From: Lachnospiraceae bacterium
GTDB lineage: Bacteria > Bacillota > Clostridia > Lachnospirales > Lachnospiraceae
Length of the DNA: 64,000 bases
Direction: 5' to 3'
Assembly: GCA_029067085.1 (NCBI GenBank)
Contig: JAIEFE010000013.1
Coordinates: 124,001-188,000 of the forward strand
Shown here piece after piece: positions 25,455 through 34,355 of this stretch; the stretch's first letter is position 1, and the number at the start of each line of letters is the position of its first letter. The notes below the pieces were generated by a model that was not told the DNA's origin, searched no databases, and saw only the letters and a list, made by a program, of their open reading frames with translations. The translations under genes were made by a program, and so were the position numbers.

Positions 25455-28424
25455 ATGGGAAAAATGATTAGAAAACTGATCGGCACGCTGCTTCTTGTGA
25501 CAGCGATCGTCGTAACACAGATTCCTGTATCAGGTGTGGAGGCGGAAGAACCCTCCTCCGCACCTGAATTTCAGATGGATGGAACTACACTGGTAAAATA
25601 CAATGGCACGGCAGAGGACGTGTCTGTTTCCAATCAGGTAAAAAGGATTGAGGCAGAAGCCTTCGCGGGCAATGATACTGTGCGTCACATTACGGTGGGC
25701 GATGCGGTGGAAGTCATTGGTGCGAGGGCTTTTTCCGAATGTTTGAATCTACAGAGCGTCACGGTTCCGGATTCCGTGGAGATTATTGAGAACGCGGCCT
25801 TTTCCGGTTGTCCGTCCTTGCGAAACGTCTCCATAGGAAATGGGCTTAAGAGTCTTGGAAACGGTGCATTTGCCGGCGATTACAGCCTCGCTGCTGTAGA
25901 CTTTGCCAGCAGCAATCCGGATTTTGTGTGTGACGACGGCGCAATCTACAACAAAAAGGGCTGGGATGTGCTTTATCAGGTGCTTGCGGGCAGAAAAGGG
26001 AACTCCTACAGTATGCCCACATCAGTGACAAAGATCCGTCCCTACGCATTTTGGGGCGATTACAATCTGCAGGATGTGAGCATAAGCAGCAATGTTGCAG
26101 AGATTACAGGCTATGCTTTCTCAAACTGCAAAAACTTAAAAAATGTTTCGATTCCTTATTCTGTAAAGAATATTGACATGAAGGCTTTTGAGGATTGTGT
26201 CAGACTGCGGGAGATTACGATCCCGATTTCTGTAAGTGCGATCCATGCGACGGCATTCGACGGCTGTACGAAACTTAAGATCAATGCTGAGGCCGGTTCT
26301 TACGCGGAGCGTTATGCCGAATTGCTGGTGCTTGACGATATTGATGTGTCCGAGTACGAGGAGGCACCGATTCCGGGAAGCGACAGCGAGAATACCGAAG
26401 AAGATGCGGTGATTTTGGGTCCTGTGGACTACTATCATGAGGTCTCCCATATGAACGCCATGGAAGCGGAAGAGGACGATTCCAGAGTGAAGGCGAAATC
26501 ACGCGTCATCGGTCAGGAGGTCTATGTGCTGGTGGACAATGCAAAGGCCACCGTGAACGTAGGTGGTACAGGGGAAATCCTGGGTGGAGAACCGGTTGTG
26601 GAAGAGCCTGATCTTGATACCATTCCGGGACTCGCGGGTTCGGAGGATGCAAAAGGAGGTTCCTTCCCGAAATATACAGTGGTAAACGGGGAGACCATAG
26701 CGGCTCAGGCCTATTATGATGAAGATATGTCTTCCTGTGAGATCCCTTCGGGAATCCGCAGGATCGGAGAATTTGCTTACGCCAGATCGTCCCTCACTTC
26801 TGTGCGGATTCCGGAAGGTGTGGAGGAGATCGGTTATGCGGCATTCTATCATTGCAATGAATTGACTGATGTGTTCATTCCGAACAGTGTGAGCAGGATC
26901 GGCGTTTCTGCTTTCGATAAGACGCCGTGGCTTTCCGCCTGGAAAGCAAATGCAGGCGGAGATGGAGATTTCCTGATCGTAGGGGACGGTATTCTCTTGG
27001 CTTATCGTGGAAAGGGAGGAGAGGTGTCGATTCCAGGTTCGGTCAAAAAAATCGGTCCTGAGGCATTTCGAGGGCTTTCAAATGTTAAGGCGGTGCAGAT
27101 TCCTGACAGTGTGATAGAGATCGGCGAGGGTGCTTTTGAGGACTGCGATAAGCTGGAGCGCATCGAGGGCGGCGAAGGCCTCGAAAAGATCTGTGACAGA
27201 GCCTTTGCTGGCTGCCCTGTCTCGTCGGTATATATAGGGCCTCATGTGGAAAAAATCGGTCTTCGGGCCTTTGATAATAAAAACATAAAAAATGGTGTTG
27301 TCTACTTTACAGGGAATACACTCCCTGTCCGCTCCTATGAGAGTGCGTCTACGAAGCTCTATCGTGACGATTACAGAGGGCCGGTCTTTACGGGTACCCG
27401 TGTCGCAGTGATTCCGGCAGGGGTGACGGACTTGACGGATACCTGCCTGTCCTCGGCAGGCGGCGCATTTACGGGTGCAATCTGTAAAAAGAAGGGCAGT
27501 GAGATGGTAGCTGACGCTGATGAATCAGGAGAAGACGCGGAGGATGAAGCGGCGGATTCTTTGCAAGAGGAAGATGAACTGGCGGTGGATGCGGCAGCCG
27601 GGACTTCGGATACAATGCAGGATGGGATTCCGGATGAGGAAGAAGGTGTCCTGACGATTCTGAAGAGGACAAAGGAAGCGCCATCACCCGGCGAAACGGT
27701 AAAGATAGGCGGCAGCACCTATACGCTGGAGGAAGCCGAGCCGGGAGCGGTGAACCTGATTGAAGCGGAACGGCCAAAAGCGTCAGCATCAGGAATTGAG
27801 GTTGTAAATAACAGTTATTCTATTCCAAGGGATGGAATATTGACGGCTGTCATGGAGGGCAGCGAAGGGAATTACCGCATTGAGATTGAGGACAGTGAGG
27901 AAGCGAAGGAAAAGATAGGTGAGGTCTATCGGTCGATTTACGGGGGAAAACTTCCGCACTCTCTTCACGCCTACGAGATCACAATGACGGATTTGATGAC
28001 GGATGTGCCTATTACGGGGCTTGGCAAGCAGCGTGTGGAGATTAAAATGCCGCTTCCGCAGGGCGTTTTGACAGAAAATCTTCATGTTGTATGTCTTGAC
28101 GCGGATGGTCAATTAGAAGAAGTGGAAAGCCGCATCGTTTCCATGGATGGACAGGATGCGATTGCCTTCACAGCGGCGCATTTTTCCGCCTATGGCATCT
28201 ATCATTACGGCTCCGGTCCGGCGGTGGCGGATGTAAAAGAGGGGCAGGCGGTATTCCTTTCCCTCGGGAAAAAGGATGCTTCACCCGACACGGGCGACCA
28301 CAGTATTCACCCGAAATATTTCTTCGGAGCAGGACTCTTCTTTGCGGCGATGGCGGTGTTCTTCTGGAGGCAGAATAGTTTTGCGAGGCTGAAAAGGAGA
28401 CTTGTTAAGAAACGAAATTTGTAA
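25455..28424 (+). CDS. BspA-type LRR surface protein with SPDTGD signal
   Basis: 989 residues. The signal peptide is MGKMIRKLIGTLLLVTAIVV. Two blocks of LRR_5 repeats follow (nt about 25640-26290 and 26690-27290; typical unit EVIGARAFSECLNLQSVTVP), separated by an acidic linker. A second very acidic stretch lies at 27500-27640. The C-terminal module ends in AAHFSAYGIYHY, matching the module in the larger neighbour. The sorting signal SPDTGDHSIHPKYF precedes a hydrophobic helix and KRRLVKKR. It starts 30 bases after its neighbour and is probably co-transcribed. Likely a second substrate of the class B sortase; its ligand is unknown. Confidence 0.9.
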   Translation: MGKMIRKLIGTLLLVTAIVVTQIPVSGVEAEEPSSAPEFQMDGTTLVKYNGTAEDVSVSNQVKRIEAEAFAGNDTVRHITVGDAVEVIGARAFSECLNLQSVTVPDSVEIIENAAFSGCPSLRNVSIGNGLKSLGNGAFAGDYSLAAVDFASSNPDFVCDDGAIYNKKGWDVLYQVLAGRKGNSYSMPTSVTKIRPYAFWGDYNLQDVSISSNVAEITGYAFSNCKNLKNVSIPYSVKNIDMKAFEDCVRLREITIPISVSAIHATAFDGCTKLKINAEAGSYAERYAELLVLDDIDVSEYEEAPIPGSDSENTEEDAVILGPVDYYHEVSHMNAMEAEEDDSRVKAKSRVIGQEVYVLVDNAKATVNVGGTGEILGGEPVVEEPDLDTIPGLAGSEDAKGGSFPKYTVVNGETIAAQAYYDEDMSSCEIPSGIRRIGEFAYARSSLTSVRIPEGVEEIGYAAFYHCNELTDVFIPNSVSRIGVSAFDKTPWLSAWKANAGGDGDFLIVGDGILLAYRGKGGEVSIPGSVKKIGPEAFRGLSNVKAVQIPDSVIEIGEGAFEDCDKLERIEGGEGLEKICDRAFAGCPVSSVYIGPHVEKIGLRAFDNKNIKNGVVYFTGNTLPVRSYESASTKLYRDDYRGPVFTGTRVAVIPAGVTDLTDTCLSSAGGAFTGAICKKKGSEMVADADESGEDAEDEAADSLQEEDELAVDAAAGTSDTMQDGIPDEEEGVLTILKRTKEAPSPGETVKIGGSTYTLEEAEPGAVNLIEAERPKASASGIEVVNNSYSIPRDGILTAVMEGSEGNYRIEIEDSEEAKEKIGEVYRSIYGGKLPHSLHAYEITMTDLMTDVPITGLGKQRVEIKMPLPQGVLTENLHVVCLDADGQLEEVESRIVSMDGQDAIAFTAAHFSAYGIYHYGSGPAVADVKEGQAVFLSLGKKDASPDTGDHSIHPKYFFGAGLFFAAMAVFFWRQNSFARLKRRLVKKRNL

Positions 28425-28440
28425 AAATGGCGCATAATAT

Positions 28441-28481
28441 GACTCCCGGCATAGTATATATCTAAAGCCGGGAGTTTTTTT
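28441..28481 (+). terminator. Rho-independent terminator after the LRR genes
   Basis: ACTCCCGGC pairs with GCCGGGAGT across a 16-base loop and is followed by seven T residues. It ends only eight bases before the ATG of the subtilase gene. Confidence 0.85.
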
Positions 28482-28488
28482 ATGTACA

Positions 28489-29409
28489 ATGGACAGGGTG
28501 AAGAGACAGCTTGGATGCAGTGAAAAGATACAGTACAGTGTGGCCTCGGAGGAAATCTGTGTGGCTGTTTTGGATACAGGGATCGGAAACCATCCTGATT
28601 TTGGTGAGCGTATCATTGCCTTTCGGGATTTTGTAAATAATAGGCAGACAGTTTATGATGACAGCGGACATGGCACCCATGTGGCTGGCTGTATCGGCGG
28701 GAGCGGCTTACTGTCGCGTGGACAGTTTTCCGGGATTGCACCCACCTGCAGGCTCTGCGTGGGAAAGGTACTCGATGAGAAAGGGGAAGGCAGCATTGAA
28801 AGTATGTATTACGGACTTCTCTGGATTTTGGAAAATCGACTGCGCTATCAGATCCGTGTGCTCAATATTTCTGTCGGCATCGGAGACAGTGGAGGGCGTG
28901 GAAGAATGGAGGAACTAAAAGGGCTTCTGGAGCGGGTCTGTGAGGAAGGTGTTGTGGTGGTCTGTGCCGCCGGCAATAAAGGCCCGGCTGAGGGGAGTTT
29001 GTCACCTTTGGGAGAGAGTTCACAGGTCATCACAGTTGGCTGCCATGAAGGAGGTTTTTTCGGAAACAGAAAGGATTTGTGTGAGTATTATTCAGGGCGC
29101 GGACGGTCGGACCGGATTGATCGTAAACCGGATATTGTAGCACCCGGAACAGATATCGTCTCCTGCAATCTGCACTGGAAGCGGGATAGATGGGGAAATT
29201 ATCGGGATGCCTATGTGAAAAAAAGCGGAACGTCCATGGCAACGCCGATCGTATCCGGTGCGGCGGCTTTATTTTTGCAGAAATATCCGTATTGCAGTTG
29301 TATGCAGTTGAAACGGCGGATGCTTCTTGCGGCGAGGGATCTGGGTGAGGAGGAAACCAAGCAGGGCTGGGGAATGCTGGATATAGAAAAAATGTGCACT
29401 TCATATTGA
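28489..29409 (+). CDS. Subtilisin-like serine protease (S8), no signal peptide
   Basis: 306-residue S8 peptidase with an intact catalytic set: Asp in VAVLDTGIG, His in DSGHGTHVAG, oxyanion Asn in CAAGNKGP and Ser in GTSMATP. There is no signal peptide, prodomain or membrane segment, so it resembles intracellular or AprX-like subtilases. The ATG at 28489 has only a poorly spaced GGAG (14 bases upstream), and a GTG at 28498 is also in frame. The preceding terminator ends eight bases away. It may be expressed weakly, by read-through, or from a promoter inside the hairpin region. A link to the sortase locus is positional only. Confidence 0.88.
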   Translation: MDRVKRQLGCSEKIQYSVASEEICVAVLDTGIGNHPDFGERIIAFRDFVNNRQTVYDDSGHGTHVAGCIGGSGLLSRGQFSGIAPTCRLCVGKVLDEKGEGSIESMYYGLLWILENRLRYQIRVLNISVGIGDSGGRGRMEELKGLLERVCEEGVVVVCAAGNKGPAEGSLSPLGESSQVITVGCHEGGFFGNRKDLCEYYSGRGRSDRIDRKPDIVAPGTDIVSCNLHWKRDRWGNYRDAYVKKSGTSMATPIVSGAAALFLQKYPYCSCMQLKRRMLLAARDLGEEETKQGWGMLDIEKMCTSY

Positions 29410-29439
29410 CAGAAACGGAGAGGGTGTATACAATTATAC
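29406..29439 (+). promoter_or_regulatory. Sigma-A promoter with GntR-type operator
   Basis: TTGACA (29406-29411), 17-base spacer, TACAAT (29429-29434). A TGTATACA palindrome (29425-29432) and a GTATA-CAAT-TATAC dyad (29426-29439) overlap the -10. Bacillus GntR operators have a TTGTATACAA core, so this is a likely autoregulatory site for the gene below. Confidence 0.7.
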
Positions 29440-29499
29440 GAGGTGGTGTGAAACGCCTTGAAAAGGGCGCGTGTGAAAACACACGGAATCGAGGAAATC

Positions 29500-30213
29500 A
29501 TGACAAACTATGATAAGAAGTATGATACAAGCGATAAATATTCCCTGCGGGGCCGAGTGTTTCAGAAGCTGCGGGAAGATATTTTAAGCGGCAAGTACAG
29601 GGAGCATGAGGAATTGAAGGAGGTCGCCATCGGTGAGGAGCTTGGCGTGAGCCGTACACCCGTCAGGGAGGCATTCAGACAGCTTGAGTTGGAGGGATTG
29701 ATACAGATCATTCCAAACAAGGGCGCTTATGTGACGGGTATCACGGCGAAGGATGTGAAGGATATCTACATGATCCGTTCTCTGTTGGAGGGGCTTTGCG
29801 CCCGCCTTGCCACGGAGAAGATCACGAAGGAGCAGCTTGAGGAGATGGAAGAGAACATCTATCTGGCAGACTTTCACGCACAGAAGGGACATCTCGAGCA
29901 GATGGCGGAATTGGACAACCGTTTTCATGATATCCTCTATGAAGCCTGCGATTCCAAACTCTTAGAACATACGCTGCGGGACTTTCACCGTTATGTGCTG
30001 CGTGTCAGACAGAAGACTCTGGCCACGAACACCAGAGGGCGGGCCAGCAACGATGAGCACAGGCAGATCATGGAGGCGATCAAGGCCGGGGACGCTGAAC
30101 TTGCGGAGAAGCTGGCAAATCAGCATATGATTAACGCTTACGACAATATGGTCAAGAATGGTCTGAAAGAAATCTATGGGGAAAGTGTTGAAGAAAACGA
30201 AAGTGCGCCTTAA
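29500..30213 (+). CDS. GntR-family (FadR/FCD) transcriptional regulator
   Basis: 237-residue regulator. The N-terminal winged helix-turn-helix reads VFQKLREDILSGKY, then EELGVSRTPVREAFRQLELEG and VTGITAKDVKDIY. The C-terminal helical FCD effector domain contains DNRFHDILYEACDSKLL and DEHRQIMEAIKAGD, with metal-binding His and Asp positions. It probably represses its own promoter through the palindrome at 29425-29439. The icd gene starts 25 bases downstream on the same strand, so the regulator probably also controls isocitrate dehydrogenase in response to an organic acid, which is an inference. ATG 29500 with GAGGAAATC is preferred over the upstream TTG at 29458. Confidence 0.9.
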   Translation: MTNYDKKYDTSDKYSLRGRVFQKLREDILSGKYREHEELKEVAIGEELGVSRTPVREAFRQLELEGLIQIIPNKGAYVTGITAKDVKDIYMIRSLLEGLCARLATEKITKEQLEEMEENIYLADFHAQKGHLEQMAELDNRFHDILYEACDSKLLEHTLRDFHRYVLRVRQKTLATNTRGRASNDEHRQIMEAIKAGDAELAEKLANQHMINAYDNMVKNGLKEIYGESVEENESAP

Positions 30214-30238
30214 GCGGCGGGAAAGGTGAATCAATTTC

Positions 30239-31447
30239 ATGGAGAAAATTAAAATGACGACCCCACTCGTGGAGATGGATGGGGATGAGATGACGAGAAT
30301 TATCTGGAGAATGGTCAAGGACGAGCTGTTATTGCCGTATATTGATCTGAAGACAGAGTATTATGATCTCGGTCTGGAGCACCGCAATGAGACTGATGAT
30401 CAGGTTACGATTGACTCTGCGGAGGCGACGAAGAAATACGGGGTGGCCGTCAAGTGTGCAACGATTACTCCAAATGCAGCAAGAATGTCAGAGTATCATC
30501 TGAAAGAGATGTGGAAAAGCCCTAACGGCACTATCCGTGCAGTATTGGATGGAACAGTGTTTCGTAAGCCCATTATTGTGAAGGGAATCGAACCCTATGT
30601 CAAAAATTGGGAAAAACCGATTACGCTGGCACGTCATGCCTATGGAGATGTCTACAAGAATACGGAGATAAAAGTGCCCGGCGCAGGAAAAGCGGAGCTG
30701 GTGTTCACTGCGGCAGACGGTACGGAGATTCGGGAGACGATCCATGAGTTTACGGGCCCCGGTATTTTACAGGGTATCCATAACACGGACAAGTCTATTA
30801 TAAGCTTTGCAAAAACATGCTTTAATTACGCACTGGATACGAAACAGGATCTCTGGTTTGCCACCAAGGATACGATCTCCAAAAAGTATGACCACACATT
30901 CAAGGATATCTTTCAGGAGATATACGACGCGGAATACAAGGAGAAATTTGAGGCGGCGGGCATCGAGTATTTCTATACACTGATCGACGATGCGGTGGCT
31001 CGTGTCATGAGGGCTAAAGGCGGATTTATCTGGGCTTGCAAGAACTATGACGGTGATGTGATGAGTGATATGGTATCTTCGGCGTTCGGTGATCTTGCCA
31101 TGATGACTTCTGTACTGGTATCGCCAAGCGGAGCCTATGAATATGAGGCAGCACACGGAACCGTACAGAGACATTATTATCAGTATTTAAAGGGAGAGAA
31201 GACAACCACCAACTCTGTGGCGACGATTTTTGCATGGACAGGAGCGCTCAGAAAACGCGGTGAGCTGGATGGTATTTCGGAACTGGTTCAGTTTGCAGAT
31301 AAGCTGGAGAAGGCTGTGATTCAGACAATAGAAGGCGGAAAGATGACAAAAGGTCTGTCGTTGATCACTTCTATCCAGAATGTAACCGTATTAGACTGCG
31401 AAGCGTTTATTAAGGCAATCAGAGAAACCTTTGACAGTCTTGCATAA
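30239..31447 (+). CDS. icd: NADP-dependent isocitrate dehydrogenase, eukaryotic type
   Basis: 402-residue enzyme converting isocitrate to 2-oxoglutarate with NADP+, supplying carbon for glutamate. [13 protein letters not shown] at the N-terminus, [20 protein letters not shown], the metal-binding aspartates in [10 protein letters not shown], and [15 protein letters not shown] are typical of the dimeric eukaryote-like (type II) family rather than the E. coli-like type. The length of about 400 agrees. It follows the GntR gene and is probably in its operon. A bidirectional terminator separates it from the ABC-F gene on the other strand. Confidence 0.95.
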   Translation: MEKIKMTTPLVEMDGDEMTRIIWRMVKDELLLPYIDLKTEYYDLGLEHRNETDDQVTIDSAEATKKYGVAVKCATITPNAARMSEYHLKEMWKSPNGTIRAVLDGTVFRKPIIVKGIEPYVKNWEKPITLARHAYGDVYKNTEIKVPGAGKAELVFTAADGTEIRETIHEFTGPGILQGIHNTDKSIISFAKTCFNYALDTKQDLWFATKDTISKKYDHTFKDIFQEIYDAEYKEKFEAAGIEYFYTLIDDAVARVMRAKGGFIWACKNYDGDVMSDMVSSAFGDLAMMTSVLVSPSGAYEYEAAHGTVQRHYYQYLKGEKTTTNSVATIFAWTGALRKRGELDGISELVQFADKLEKAVIQTIEGGKMTKGLSLITSIQNVTVLDCEAFIKAIRETFDSLA

Positions 31448-31449
31448 TA

Positions 31450-31493
31450 AAAAAACGGAGCTGTCTCTCATTCAGAGAGCAGCTCCCATTTTT
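31450..31493. terminator. Bidirectional terminator between icd and ABC-F gene
   Basis: GGAGCTG and CAGCTCC (31457-31463 and 31480-31486), with an inner CTCT/GAGA pair, are flanked by an A-run on the left and a T-run on the right. It can therefore act on both strands. The ABC-F stop codon lies in the loop. Confidence 0.85.
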
Positions 31494-33387
31494 CCATGAG
31501 ATCGGTTAATTTGCTGTCGATCTCTTCTTTTTCTTTATTTAATTCCTGAAGTTTAGCCACGTCAGTGCAGATTTCGGGAGAAACCATAAGTGTCTCGATC
31601 TCGGCGTTACGCGCTTCCAGTGTCTCGATTTCAGATTCGCATTTTTTTAAGTCGTTCTCCCGTTTCCTCTGGGCGGCTTGTTGTTCTTTCATGGCTTTCC
31701 AGTCCTGCTTGGCATCAGAGCCTGCCGCTTCGGGGGCTGTGTTTTTTGTCTGCCCGATCTTTTCCTCAATCCGGGAGAGTTGCTCATCCTTTTTTTCAAG
31801 ATAGTAATCATAATTCCCGAGATAGTTAGTCAGAACACAGCGATTCAGATCCAGAATACGGTGTGCGGTCCTGTTGATAAAATAGCGGTCGTGGGAGACG
31901 TAGAGTACCGTTCCCGTGTAGACATTCAGGGCATCTTCAAGGATTTCCTTGGACTGGATATCCAGATGGTTTGTTGGCTCGTCCAGAATCAGGAAGTTTG
32001 CTTCTGAGAGCATGAGCTTGGCCAGAGAAACTCTTCCCCGCTCTCCGCCGCTCAAAGTCTTTATGGGTTGAAAGACATCCTCCCCGGTGAAGAGGAAGGC
32101 AGCCAGCGTATTTCTGATCTCCGTGTTCGTTAAAGTCGGATAATCGTCTGAAATCTCCTGAAATAATGTTTTTTCTGGATGCAGGACATGGTGCTCCTGA
32201 TCATAATAGCCGATCTGTACGTTCGTGCCCAGACGGATGGTGCCTGCATCTGCAGGAAGCAGTTCATTGATGAGCTTTAGGATCGTGGTCTTTCCCGTGC
32301 CGTTGTCCCCGATGATAGCGACGTGTTCACCCTTTTTCAATTCAAAGGAGAGGTCGGTAAAGAGAGAGAGGGGGCCGAATGCCTTGGATAAGCCTTCCGC
32401 CTGAAGAACGTCCATGCCGCTCTCTTTTCTTGGCGTGAGGGTAAGGTGCATGTCGGCTCGCACCTCGACGGGTTTATCGATCACTTCTATTTTATTGAGG
32501 AGCTTTTCCCGGCTTTCTGCCCGTTTGATGGATTTTTCCCGGTTGAAGGATCTCAGTTTCTCAATCACGGCCTCCTGATGTTTGATTTCCTGCTGTTGTT
32601 TCAGGTAAGCGTTAAGTGCTGCGGCACGCTGGATTTCCTTGGCGGCGGCGTAGGCAGTGTAGTTGCCGGAAAAGACGCTTGCTTTTGTGTTGTCGATCTC
32701 AATCACCTTGTTTGCGATCCGGTCAAGGAAAAAGCGGTCGTGTGAAACGATGATAACAGCGCCTCTATAGTTTAGGAGATAAGTTTCCAGCCATGTAATG
32801 GAGCCGAGATCCAGATGATTTGTGGGCTCGTCCAGAATGATGAGATCAGGTTTCAGCAGGAGAAGCTTTCCGAGCGCCACTCGGGTCTTCTGGCCGCCGG
32901 AAAGAGTGGAGACGGTCTTGTCAAACTCATCCTCCGAAAAACCAAGCCCTTTTAAGACACCTGTGAGTTCACTTTTGTACGCGTAACCGTTTTCCTGTTC
33001 ATACCTGTGGGTGAGGGAGGCATAGTCCTCCATCAGCTTTTCAAGGCTTTCCCCGTGCGCGCTCTTCATCTGCAGTTCCATGGTGTGCATCTGCAGTTCC
33101 ATGTTAAGGATTTCCTGCTTCACACAGAGAAGTTCCTGGTAAATAGTATTTTCGCCGGAAACTGCCTCATGCTGGGACAGATATCCGACGGTTTTATCCT
33201 TTGCAAAGGTAACAAGCCCTTCGTCTGCGGGAAGCTCCCCCATGATGATCCGCAGCAGGGTGGTCTTGCCGGCACCATTAATGCCGACAATGGCGGTCTT
33301 ATCGTGGTCTTCGATATGAAAAGACACATTTTTAAGGATGGGGATCTCCTGAAAGGATTTATGGATATTGTTTACGGATAAGATCAT
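31468..33387 (-). CDS. ABC-F family ATPase
   Basis: 639-residue soluble protein with two ABC domains and no membrane segments. Walker A motifs are GINGAGKTT and GDNGTGKTT; signatures are LSGGQKTRVALGK and LSGGERGRVSLAK; both Walker B segments read ILDEPTNHLD. A charged linker between the domains and a C-terminal coiled coil (about residues 545-639) fit the YdiF/Uup type. ABC-F proteins act on the ribosome, in translation or in antibiotic protection. Nothing here points to a specific resistance subtype. The longest frame starts 11 codons upstream, but the ATG at 33387 has GAGG five bases before it and starts MILSVNNIHKSF like other family members. Confidence 0.9.
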   Translation of the reverse strand: MILSVNNIHKSFQEIPILKNVSFHIEDHDKTAIVGINGAGKTTLLRIIMGELPADEGLVTFAKDKTVGYLSQHEAVSGENTIYQELLCVKQEILNMELQMHTMELQMKSAHGESLEKLMEDYASLTHRYEQENGYAYKSELTGVLKGLGFSEDEFDKTVSTLSGGQKTRVALGKLLLLKPDLIILDEPTNHLDLGSITWLETYLLNYRGAVIIVSHDRFFLDRIANKVIEIDNTKASVFSGNYTAYAAAKEIQRAAALNAYLKQQQEIKHQEAVIEKLRSFNREKSIKRAESREKLLNKIEVIDKPVEVRADMHLTLTPRKESGMDVLQAEGLSKAFGPLSLFTDLSFELKKGEHVAIIGDNGTGKTTILKLINELLPADAGTIRLGTNVQIGYYDQEHHVLHPEKTLFQEISDDYPTLTNTEIRNTLAAFLFTGEDVFQPIKTLSGGERGRVSLAKLMLSEANFLILDEPTNHLDIQSKEILEDALNVYTGTVLYVSHDRYFINRTAHRILDLNRCVLTNYLGNYDYYLEKKDEQLSRIEEKIGQTKNTAPEAAGSDAKQDWKAMKEQQAAQRKRENDLKKCESEIETLEARNAEIETLMVSPEICTDVAKLQELNKEKEEIDSKLTDLMEKWELLSE

Positions 33388-33491
33388 GTTTTCCTCTATT
33401 CTGAAGCGTCTTTTGCGCATCTGTGTGATATTACAGGACGTTCTCCGGCCTGAGCCAGTCTCCTCTACAGTTTACAGACGAAAGGCTGAAC

Positions 33492-33530
33492 TGTCAATTC
33501 ATTGACAAGAAATTCACAAGGGGGTAAACT
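33492..33530 (+). promoter_or_regulatory. Promoter with palindromic -35 region
   Basis: TTGACA (33502-33507), 17-base spacer, TAAACT (33525-33530), about 60 bases before the coiled-coil gene. A perfect TGTCAAT-TC-ATTGACA palindrome (33492-33507) includes the -35, so a repressor or activator site is possible. Confidence 0.55.
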
Positions 33531-33589
33531 GAATACAGTTGGATAAAAAATAAGTTACAAATGTGGAGACCATAAAGTGAGGTGGCGGC

Positions 33590-34279
33590 ATGGCCAGGCT
33601 GGACGATAAATTCAAGTCGGCGCTCGTAGGGAAAAAGATTCCGATCCTGACGCTGGATAATAAATGGCATAGACTCTTCACCCAGTCCGAGTTTACCCCG
33701 GAACTGAAGGGTCTTGAAAAAAATTTAAATGATCTCTTAAAAAGGCAGGCGAAGGTCACCACAGAGAGCAAGGAATTAAAAAAGATCAAGAAAAAGCTGA
33801 TGGATGATGTGGTGCTCCTTGCAGATGCCATGGGGGAGCATCCTTCCAAGAAACAGGATAAGGAGATGTCTGAGCGGAAACGTCTGATTGAGGAATGTAA
33901 CGAGAAGATGGACGCCTACGAGGAGGAGATGGTGGAACTGCCCCGCCAGATCAATCAACTAAACAACCAGCTCATGCTCATTACCATGGATATCTGTTAT
34001 CGGAAGCTCAGGCAGAGTACGGATGAACTTTCCGAGATTGACGAGTGGATAACCGGCATTCGCAGGGAGCTTAAGAAAAAGGTAGTGCGGAAGAAGGAGA
34101 AGGAGGCGGTGATTGCCAGGCTCTACTCCTATATGCACGATATTTTCGGCGTGGAAGTAATCGATCTTTTTGATATGGAGTACAATCTCGAGGAGAAATA
34201 CGCGAAGAAAGAAAATGCAGGTCAGACGAGCCCTGAAAACGAAAAGGAAACTGAGAGTGAAGAGACGCCGAAGTCATAG
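33590..34279 (+). CDS. Hypothetical coiled-coil protein
   Basis: 229 residues; I do not recognise a named family. The N-terminus (MARLDDKFKSALVGKKIPILTLDNKWHRLF, in two stretches) looks like a small ordered region. The rest is long, charged helices with heptad character (LKKIKKKLMDDVVLLADAMG, NEKMDAYEEEMVELPRQINQ) and an acidic, Ser/Glu-rich tail. No signal peptide or membrane segment, so probably cytosolic. GAGGTG lies before the ATG, and it has its own promoter. Its stop codon sits inside a terminator-like hairpin, so it is probably monocistronic. Confidence 0.75.
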   Translation: MARLDDKFKSALVGKKIPILTLDNKWHRLFTQSEFTPELKGLEKNLNDLLKRQAKVTTESKELKKIKKKLMDDVVLLADAMGEHPSKKQDKEMSERKRLIEECNEKMDAYEEEMVELPRQINQLNNQLMLITMDICYRKLRQSTDELSEIDEWITGIRRELKKKVVRKKEKEAVIARLYSYMHDIFGVEVIDLFDMEYNLEEKYAKKENAGQTSPENEKETESEETPKS

Positions 34280-34292
34280 TATTTTGGCGTCT
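34263..34292 (+). terminator. Candidate terminator overlapping a stop codon
   Basis: AGACGCC (34263-34269) pairs with GGCGTCT (34286-34292) over a 16-base loop that contains the stop codon. Only three T residues follow, so efficiency is uncertain. Confidence 0.4.
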
Positions 34293-34355
34293 TTGCCATG
34301 TGTTTTGTCAGAATGGCGCGTTATGAATATTATGAAGTAAGGGAGAAAAAGCGGA

